Shown here in pieces: positions 55,377 through 62,167 of a stretch of 64,000 nt of DNA; the stretch's first letter is position 1, and each line of letters starts with the position of its first letter. Origin of the DNA: Mesorhizobium sp. GbtcB19 (lineage in GTDB: Bacteria > Pseudomonadota > Alphaproteobacteria > Rhizobiales > Rhizobiaceae); assembly GCF_019091085.1 (NCBI RefSeq), contig NZ_JAGXJY010000008.1:203256-267255 (forward strand), written 5' to 3'. The translations under genes were made by a program, and so were the position numbers. The notes beneath the pieces are model-generated. The model was given only the letters and a program-made list of their open reading frames with translations. It was not told where the DNA came from and searched no databases.

Positions 55377-56207
55377 GTGGTGCCAACCCATTTCATTGCT
55401 TGGCAAAGCAGGGAAGTGACGAATGCCCCTCGAATGCCGGATCAGGCTTCGATCGCGGATCGATCTTTTGCTCCCGTCGCGCATGTCACCCGACAACGCA
55501 GGTTGTTCGAGCTTATAAAGGTCGGAGACTCCATATGGCTGGCGGGGTGCTATCCAGTCCTTTCCCCTGCCGCGGCAAGCATCATTGGCCGCATTGTCGT
55601 CGCCGAAAAAACGATGGAAAATTCCGTCCTGCGCTTTGCCGCCGCTCCGGGAAGCTATTGGCTTGCCTGGAATGATGCATCGCAGCTGATGAAAACCCTG
55701 GAATTCGACAATAAGGGAATAGCCAGGGCTCTCAACGTTGATGTTGGGATAGCCCAGCAGCTTCAGACGACACGCAAGGTCTCGAACGCACATTGTGAAA
55801 CGCTGGAGGCCTACGCCTCGGAGATACGGCGTCGGCCGATGATTTTCGTAAGCTATCGCTGGACTGCTTCTACGGATGTCATGCGATTTTTGCTTCCCGG
55901 ACTGGAAGCAGTTGGCTATTCGGTTTGGATCGATCGGTGGTCTGGGCCAAGGCGTTTCAAGGGAGGCCGAACGAACCAACCGGAGAACATCGTCAAACAG
56001 CTTCTTTCGACAGCGATGGGTCAATGTTGCGCGATGGTCGCGATCGTCGACGAAAATTACTATAATAGCGAGTGGACATCATTCGAATACGCGACTGCTT
56101 CGACGATTGGTGTTCCGACATATGGTTTTTCGGACGTCTGGCTTCGAAATGCGTATCAAGCCAATGACCTGATCGACAATTTGCGCGACGTCCTTCCGCG
56201 AAAATAG
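55377..56207 (+). CDS. TIR domain-containing protein with unrecognised N-terminal domain
   Basis: A protein of about 276 residues. The C-terminal part (about 152-270) begins RPMIFVSYRWTASTDVM and continues LLPGLEAVGYSVWIDRWSG, the pattern of a TIR domain; the motif SEWTSFEYA gives W-x-x-x-E at about 232-236, where NAD-cleaving TIR domains have the catalytic Glu. The N-terminal half (THFIAWQSREV, VGDSIWLAGCYP, IIGRIVVAE) looks like a small beta-barrel of PUA/EVE type, but this is only an impression. No membrane segment is seen. The start is uncertain: GTG 55377 has GGGG upstream, and GTG 55416 or ATG 55434 are alternatives. A/T content is higher than in the core genes. Role inferred: immune effector. 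Confidence 0.72.
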   Translation: MVPTHFIAWQSREVTNAPRMPDQASIADRSFAPVAHVTRQRRLFELIKVGDSIWLAGCYPVLSPAAASIIGRIVVAEKTMENSVLRFAAAPGSYWLAWNDASQLMKTLEFDNKGIARALNVDVGIAQQLQTTRKVSNAHCETLEAYASEIRRRPMIFVSYRWTASTDVMRFLLPGLEAVGYSVWIDRWSGPRRFKGGRTNQPENIVKQLLSTAMGQCCAMVAIVDENYYNSEWTSFEYATASTIGVPTYGFSDVWLRNAYQANDLIDNLRDVLPRK

Positions 56208-56626
56208 CCGCAATTGTCGATTGCAAGCTACCGGCCCCTAGCCGATTTGAACTCTCCAAAAGCTGCATTCTCCACGTTGTGCGGCCGCCAGATCGCGATG
56301 CGGCCTGCCAGCGCCGCTGCACTCGGCCGACGGCTTTCGAAAGGCGAAGCTGCGACAAGAGATTTTCGAAGATGTTAACTTTAGGCAGTCAAAATGTTTG
56401 GGCGACTAGGTACGCCGCCGCGTTCGGCAATATAACATGCAACCCATGGCACCTTGCCTCGTCACGTTGATTTCCAACACGGGACCGGCCGATGCCGAAC
56501 ATCTACTGATGTAGATGCAGTACGTCAAACGACCGAGAAGTATCTGCGGGAGACATCAGCATGCGGAACAGGATAGTCATTCTGCCAGCTCAACAGTCCA
56601 AGCAAACGTGACTGCGGAAGAGCCTC
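56208..56626. other. Intergenic region before the EAL gene
   Basis: A 419-base non-coding stretch. It contains the inverted repeat at 56500-56517 and otherwise no convincing gene; a 63-codon open frame at 56279-56470 lacks a ribosome site and recognisable features. GGAAGAG at 56609-56615 may serve the next gene. Confidence 0.5.
56500..56517. promoter_or_regulatory. Perfect 7-4-7 inverted repeat upstream of the EAL gene
   Basis: CATCTAC (56500-56506) and GTAGATG (56511-56517) around TGAT. An 18-base palindrome 110 bases upstream of the start codon fits a dimeric regulator operator; the regulator is unknown. Confidence 0.45.
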
Positions 56627-58453
56627 ATGCCGGAGCAGCTTCAACAAGCCGTCTTGGATATGATCGCCAAGGGACGATCGATTGAGGAAACCGCGGCCCA
56701 TATCTGCCTTTATGCCGAACGACTTTCTGCAGATACGCTCTGCTCGATCGTTACAATCGATCGCGAAGGGATCATCCATCCGCTGGCCGGGCCAAACATA
56801 TCGAGTGACTACTCCTCGGCATTGGATGGGATACCGATCGGACCCAATGTCGGCTCATGTGGAACCGCCGCCTTCCTGCGAAGGCCTATTGCGGTCCAAG
56901 ACATCTTCACGGATCCTCTTTGGGTTCCCTATCAGGCGCTTGCCGGCATTTTAGCCAAGGATCATAGCGTCAAGGCCTGCTGGTCCAGCCCGATCATGCA
57001 AAGTGATGGCCGCGTGCTCGGGGCCTTCGGATTCTATTATCGGGAGCATCGAGGACCGACGGACGAAGAGTGGTTGATCGTCGACCGATGCGTCCATCTT
57101 TGCTCGCTCGCGCTGGAGCGAGAGGAAGCAAGGGCCGAAAACCAGCGCCTGGCATATTATGATTTGCTCACAGGGTTGGGAAATCGCGCCCATTTCATCA
57201 AGGCGTTGGAATTGGCTTCCAGTGTATGCGAGGATTCACTCGCAATCTTGCTGGTTGATATTGATCACCTCGGTCGCGTCAACGACACCTTTGGTCATGC
57301 GACTGGCGACGAAGTGATCCGCAGTGTAGGCCGCACCATTGCGCGGATCGCCACGCCCGAAAAGACTTTCAGGGTGGATGCGGATGAGTTTGCCGTGTTG
57401 ATCGAGGGGATGAGCCCGGCCATCAGCCTGTCGAGGATCGCCTCGCAGATATTGAAGGCGACAGAGGAACACTCCTTTCCCGGCGACGAGGCCACATTCT
57501 CCCTATCGGTCAGCTCTGGCGGGGCGTTGTCCAATCAATCGCAATCCTGCCAGGTGCCAATACTCCTGCAGCATGCAAATCTTGCGCTTCACCATGCCAA
57601 GCAGGCGGCACGAGGAAGCTTCGTGCTCTACAATGACGATCTTGCCAGCACGATCGCTCGGCGGTTCCGCATTCTGCAAACGGCAACAAGCGCGCTGGCT
57701 GAAGGCCGAGTCGAGGCTCACTATCAACCGATCGTGGACCTCGGCACCGAAAGAACGGTGGGCCTGGAGGCGCTTTGCCGCGTTCGCACGCGCGACGGCG
57801 AAATTATTTCGGCCGGCCTGTTGTCGGACGCGCTGCAGGATTTTTCGATGGGAAATCTCCTGACCGACCGAATGCTGGATCAGGTGGCGAGCGACATCAA
57901 ATACTGGCTCGAGCAAGCGATACCGCCGCAATATGTCAGCGTAAACGTCTCGATGGCGGATTTTCAGAAGGGAAGCCTGCGCGAGCGGATTTCCCGCGCC
58001 TTTGCGCGTCATGGCATTCCGATCGGACACGTCGTTCTTGAGGTGACCGAGTCTGTTTATATGGATGACAGCAATGGCAAGGTCGCCCGGGCAATCGAGG
58101 AATTGCGTGCCGATGGGCTGCTCGTGGCGCTGGACGATTTCGGAACAGGCTATGCCTCGCTCACTCATTTGCTGAACTTTCCTGTCGACATCATCAAGAT
58201 CGACAAGAGCTTCGTGGATCAGATGTCCGATGGCGGCGCGGGCGAAATAATCATCAAAGCCATTGTCGATATGGCGAACGGGCTTGCCATGCGTGTCATT
58301 GCTGAAGGTGTCGAGACGGCCGATCAGGCGATGCAGCTCAAAGGCCTTGGCTGCCAATTCGCTCAAGGATATTTCTTTGACAAGGCCGCCGACCGCGATA
58401 GAACGACCGAAGCCTTGCGGCTCGACATTCCGCGAAAATCGTTCCGGGCATAA
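56627..58453 (+). CDS. GAF-GGDEF-EAL cyclic-di-GMP phosphodiesterase
   Basis: A 608-residue soluble signalling protein. A GAF domain (about 15-165, with VGSCGTAAFLRRPIAVQDI) precedes a GGDEF domain (about 170-335) and an EAL domain (about 345-600). The cyclase motif reads V-D-A-D-E-F at about 249-254 instead of G-G-D/E-E-F, so cyclase activity is probably lost. The EAL domain keeps E-A-L (GLEALCR), the VNVS, EVTES, DDFGTGYAS and KIDKSF blocks and EGVET, so it should hydrolyse cyclic-di-GMP. The GAF ligand is unknown. It converges with the type I secretion operon. Confidence 0.92.
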   Translation: MPEQLQQAVLDMIAKGRSIEETAAHICLYAERLSADTLCSIVTIDREGIIHPLAGPNISSDYSSALDGIPIGPNVGSCGTAAFLRRPIAVQDIFTDPLWVPYQALAGILAKDHSVKACWSSPIMQSDGRVLGAFGFYYREHRGPTDEEWLIVDRCVHLCSLALEREEARAENQRLAYYDLLTGLGNRAHFIKALELASSVCEDSLAILLVDIDHLGRVNDTFGHATGDEVIRSVGRTIARIATPEKTFRVDADEFAVLIEGMSPAISLSRIASQILKATEEHSFPGDEATFSLSVSSGGALSNQSQSCQVPILLQHANLALHHAKQAARGSFVLYNDDLASTIARRFRILQTATSALAEGRVEAHYQPIVDLGTERTVGLEALCRVRTRDGEIISAGLLSDALQDFSMGNLLTDRMLDQVASDIKYWLEQAIPPQYVSVNVSMADFQKGSLRERISRAFARHGIPIGHVVLEVTESVYMDDSNGKVARAIEELRADGLLVALDDFGTGYASLTHLLNFPVDIIKIDKSFVDQMSDGGAGEIIIKAIVDMANGLAMRVIAEGVETADQAMQLKGLGCQFAQGYFFDKAADRDRTTEALRLDIPRKSFRA

Positions 58454-58793
58454 CCGGATACACGCCTGATTTTCATTGATCGGCCGGCTGTTGCGCGTGC
58501 CCTGAACGGATGTTGTCGAGTGTGTTCGGGCAAGGCGCCGCGATGCGCAGGCATGGCGGGATGACGGGAATCCGCGGGTGCCGGCCGGCGTCTGTTGGAG
58601 ACTGGCGAGTGCGCCGCCGGCCCGCGGCCTCAGCCGACGTGTCTCGGGTCTTTGGCGCGTCCGCTGTCGGCCGACGACCGCCACCCCGGACGCCATCAAG
58701 TGTTTGTCTCAAGCAATTCCCGACGGGCGCGCGGCTTCCGCGCTCGCTTTGGCGGTATCTGCTTGCAGTCCTCGGCCGCTTCGTCTTATCCGG
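58454..58793. other. Intergenic region between the EAL gene and hlyD-like gene
   Basis: A 340-base stretch between converging genes. Short open frames at 58510-58848 and 58578-59123 are Arg/Ala-rich and run into the antisense of the adaptor gene; none is convincing. No clear terminator with a T run was found. Confidence 0.5.
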
Positions 58794-60320
58794 TCAATTC
58801 TCCCTGAAGGAACGCGTAAGCGAGGCCTCCACCGGGGCCATCATATAGTCGAGCAAAGTGTGTGCCCCGGTCAGGATCATGACTTCGGCCGGCATGCCGG
58901 GCGACAGTTTGACGTCGTGCAGCTCCGCGAGCTCGGCCGCGTCGACCTTCACCTTGGCGAGGAAATAGGGCTCGCCGGTTTTCTCATCGGTCATGCGGTC
59001 CGCGGACACCGAGGTGAGCAGGCCATGGATCTGCGGCAGATGCCGGCTCGGATAGGCAGACAGCACCACGCGGGCGGGCATGTCCGGATGGACCACGTCG
59101 ATATCCGTAGGCTTGATGCGTGAATCGATGATCAGATTGGGCTCGTTCGGGACGATATCGAGAAGCGCCTGGCCGCTGGAAATCACGCCCGACTCGGTCG
59201 TCACGCGCAGGTTCATCACCGTTCCGGCGATCGGCGCGACGATGTCCGTCCTCGCCAGCACATCCTGGCGGGAAGGCAGTTGGCTGCGCAATTCGGCGAG
59301 ATCGGTGCGCACCTTGGCAAGATCCTCATTGGCGCTCTCGCTGTCCTGCTGGCGCAGGTTGAGCAACTGGAACCGGGTCTCGCCGATCTCCTGATCGTTC
59401 TTCGCTATCTGCGCCCGGTTCGATGCCTGGTTGGCGCGAATGTCGGCCTGGGAGCGCTGCAGCGCCAATATCCGCGGCAGGCGTTCGAGGCCCTTCTTGT
59501 ACATCTCCTGCGCGGAGGCGATCTCCTGGTCGATCAGGCTGAGCTGTTCGGCCTCGGCCGCCATAACATCCCTTGCTCCCGTGCTTTGCTCTTCGATCTG
59601 CGCAATGCGCTTGTTCAGGATCTGCGTGCGCCCTTCGCGGGTTGCCAGACGGCTGTCGAGCAGCGCCTGTTCCTCGACGACAACCTTGCGCGCGATCTCG
59701 CTGTCAACCGACGTCAGCTCCTTCGGAAAGGTTATGCGATCCTGGCCGGCAAGCTCCGCGATCAGGCGCGCTTCGGTCGCCAGCAGGCGGAGATAGTGCC
59801 CCTGCAACTCGTCGTAGCGGCCTTGGGCCTCGGTTGTCTTCAGGCTGATGAGAACCTGGCCGACGCTGACCTTCTCGCCCTCCTTGACGTGGATCGCGCC
59901 GATGATGCCGCCTTCCAGATGCTGGATGGTCTTGCGATAACCTTCGGGGCTGACGACGCCGTTGGCAACGACGGCGCTCGCCAACAGGGCAACGCTCGAC
60001 CAAGCAGCGGTGCCGCCGACGAAAAGGATGGCCGAAGCGTAGCCCAGCATTCGCGCCGGCCGCGTCCGCAGCTTCAGATTGCGCCTGCTGGCACGGTAGG
60101 CGCGCGAGCGTCGCCGGAGCAGCCCTGCAATCAAGAGCAGGATGAGCGCGCCGGCCACCGCCAGCAACGTAGTGCGAGACGGCTGGTCGATACCTTTCAA
60201 CCAAACCGATACCGCGGCGCTGAGGTCGCTGGCGGAGGCGGTCAGCCTGTCGTTGAGCTCGTGCAAGCTGTCCGTCAGCCGGTCCAGCATCGCCGAGAAG
60301 TCGCCAAATCGATCGCTCAT
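58794..60320 (-). CDS. HlyD family type I secretion periplasmic adaptor
   Basis: A 508-residue membrane fusion protein linking the ABC exporter to TolC. Unlike the usual single anchor it has two N-terminal hydrophobic segments (about 53-69 and 91-115). Then come a lipoyl/barrel-sandwich half (VVSPEGYRKTIQHLEGGIIGAIHVKEGEKV), a long coiled coil (about 190-345), the second lipoyl half (DIVAPIAGTVMNLRVTTESG) and the C-terminal beta domain with SPGMPAEVMILTG. It starts 3 bases after the exporter stop. Confidence 0.92.
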   Translation of the reverse strand: MSDRFGDFSAMLDRLTDSLHELNDRLTASASDLSAAVSVWLKGIDQPSRTTLLAVAGALILLLIAGLLRRRSRAYRASRRNLKLRTRPARMLGYASAILFVGGTAAWSSVALLASAVVANGVVSPEGYRKTIQHLEGGIIGAIHVKEGEKVSVGQVLISLKTTEAQGRYDELQGHYLRLLATEARLIAELAGQDRITFPKELTSVDSEIARKVVVEEQALLDSRLATREGRTQILNKRIAQIEEQSTGARDVMAAEAEQLSLIDQEIASAQEMYKKGLERLPRILALQRSQADIRANQASNRAQIAKNDQEIGETRFQLLNLRQQDSESANEDLAKVRTDLAELRSQLPSRQDVLARTDIVAPIAGTVMNLRVTTESGVISSGQALLDIVPNEPNLIIDSRIKPTDIDVVHPDMPARVVLSAYPSRHLPQIHGLLTSVSADRMTDEKTGEPYFLAKVKVDAAELAELHDVKLSPGMPAEVMILTGAHTLLDYMMAPVEASLTRSFREN

Positions 60321-60323
60321 GGC

Positions 60324-62072
60324 TCACTCCGCTGCCTTCAGCTTTGCCGCCACATTGGCGGCAATCTTTTCCCGCAAGGCCGCCGGGACCGGGATGCGCT
60401 TGGGTTGTCCGCCGAGCGCGCCGAGCACTTCGTCGCGCGTGCCGAACATCGAAACCGATCCGTCGTGGAGGAAGACGACATGATCGGCCGTGCGCAGAAG
60501 ATTGGTCTGGTGGCTGACGAGAATGACGGTGCGGCCCCGTTCCTTCAGTTGCTGGAGGACGTTGAACAGCGCTACTTCGCCTTCACCGTCGAGGCCGGTG
60601 TTCGGTTCGTCGAGGACAATCAGCGGCGGGTCGCCGAACAGCGCCCGGGCCAGCGCGATACGCTGGCGCTGGCCGCGCGAAATGCGGGCGCCATGCGGTC
60701 CCACTTCGGTCCGATAACCATTCGGCAGCCGCAGGATCATCTCGTGGATGCCGGCGAGCTGCGCCGCGGCGATGACCGCGTCGCTGTCGACGTCACGCAG
60801 GCGCGCGATGTTCTCGCCGATCGTTCCGGGGAACAGGTCGACCTGCTGCGGCAAATAGCCGACATGCATGCCAAGTTCGTCCGAGGGCCAGTTGCACATT
60901 TCCGCGCCATCCAGCCTGACATGGCCGAGCGAAGGCCGCAGCGCGCCGACGATAAGGCGGCAGAGTGTGGTCTTGCCCGAACCGGATTGACCGATCACGC
61001 CGCAGGTCTGGCCGGGCTCGATGCTGAAGCCTATGGCATTGACCAGCGCCTGCGACATGCCCGGCGCGTGGTAGTGCAGGTTCTCGAGCTTCAGCCTGCC
61101 TTGTGGGCGGGGCAGTGTGACGCCAGCTGTTTGCATCGACCTTGTGTCGGCGAAAAGTTTTAGAAGATTGCGGCGCGCTGCTCTTGCGCTGACCAGGCTG
61201 CGCCAGGCGCCGATGGAGCGCTCGATCGGCGCCAACGCACGGCTGAGCAGGATAGAGGCCGCAATCATCGAGCCAGGCGTCAGCTCGCGGCGCAGGACGA
61301 GATAGGCGCCGAGCCCGAGCACCGCCACCTGGAGAGCAAGGCGAAGCGAACGCGACAGGCTGCCGATAACGGTGGTGCGGCGCAGAAGCCGGGTCTGGAT
61401 ATCCATCAGCGACTGCTGGTTTTCCTCCCAGCGCCGCAACGCTGGCTCGGACATGCCGAGCGAGCGCAATGTCTCGGCGCCGTCGATAAATTGCCCGACG
61501 GCGGTCTGGCTGCGGCGCAGTCCGGGCGCGGCCTCCTGGCTCTTGCGGCGGGTGAGGAAATCATTGGCGAGCGCGGCACAGAACAAAAGCACGGCGCCGG
61601 CAAGACCGACCACGCCAAGCATCGGATGCAGCAGCCACATGAACGCCAGGAAGACCGGCGTCCAAGGCGCGTCGAGAAAGGTCAGGATGCCGTCGCCGGC
61701 AACGAAGCTGCGCAGGTCGCCAACGTCCTTCAGGCCGGCTTCGAGGTTGCTGCCGGCAAGTCGCGCGTCCATCGCGCGTTCGATCACCGGAACGCTGAGC
61801 TGGTCGTCCAGCCATTGGCTGATATGCCCCAGCATCATGCGGCGGGCATGTTCCAGCATGCCGTAGACGGCGATGGCGCCGACAACGGCCAGTGTGAGCC
61901 AGAACAGCGTGTCGATGGAGCCGCTCGACAGCACCCTGTCGTAGATCTGCAGCATGTAGACGGTGCTGGCGAGCAGAAGAAGATTGGCGAGCAAACTGAA
62001 GAGGAGGAGGGCGGGCGCCTGATGGCGCGCCAGATGCATCACCTCCTGGAATTGCGGTCTTGGCTGCGTCAC
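60324..62072 (-). CDS. Type I secretion system permease/ATPase
   Basis: A 582-residue ABC half-exporter (PrtD type, without an N-terminal peptidase-like domain). About six membrane segments lie within 20-290. The nucleotide-binding domain has Walker A GQSGSGKT (361-368), a signature loop reading ISRGQ (464-468) rather than LSGGQ, and Walker B LIVLDEP (484-490). The start is a GTG at 62072 preceded by GGGGGG 5 bases away. The repeat protein upstream in the operon is the likely substrate. Confidence 0.93.
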   Translation of the reverse strand: MTQPRPQFQEVMHLARHQAPALLLFSLLANLLLLASTVYMLQIYDRVLSSGSIDTLFWLTLAVVGAIAVYGMLEHARRMMLGHISQWLDDQLSVPVIERAMDARLAGSNLEAGLKDVGDLRSFVAGDGILTFLDAPWTPVFLAFMWLLHPMLGVVGLAGAVLLFCAALANDFLTRRKSQEAAPGLRRSQTAVGQFIDGAETLRSLGMSEPALRRWEENQQSLMDIQTRLLRRTTVIGSLSRSLRLALQVAVLGLGAYLVLRRELTPGSMIAASILLSRALAPIERSIGAWRSLVSARAARRNLLKLFADTRSMQTAGVTLPRPQGRLKLENLHYHAPGMSQALVNAIGFSIEPGQTCGVIGQSGSGKTTLCRLIVGALRPSLGHVRLDGAEMCNWPSDELGMHVGYLPQQVDLFPGTIGENIARLRDVDSDAVIAAAQLAGIHEMILRLPNGYRTEVGPHGARISRGQRQRIALARALFGDPPLIVLDEPNTGLDGEGEVALFNVLQQLKERGRTVILVSHQTNLLRTADHVVFLHDGSVSMFGTRDEVLGALGGQPKRIPVPAALREKIAANVAAKLKAAE

Positions 62073-62131
62073 GGATACCCCCCGCTTTTTCGAGTGCCGG
62101 CCGGGCGCTCAGTTGCATGGCCGGTGACAGT

Positions 62132-62157
62132 ACGGGGGCGGCTGATGCCGCCCCCGT
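62132..62157 (-). terminator. Hairpin between the repeat protein and exporter genes
   Basis: ACGGGGGCGGC (62132-62142) and GCCGCCCCCGT (62147-62157) pair perfectly (11 bp) around TGAT. In the direction of transcription no T run follows. Placed between the secreted protein and its exporter, it could reduce exporter expression or protect the 3' end of the large mRNA. Confidence 0.6.
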
Positions 62158-62167
62158 CTTTCGAGTC

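Noticed and set aside
58578..59123. 181-codon open frame before and antisense to the HlyD gene
   Set aside because: Arg/Ala/Pro-rich and half of it antisense to a secure gene.
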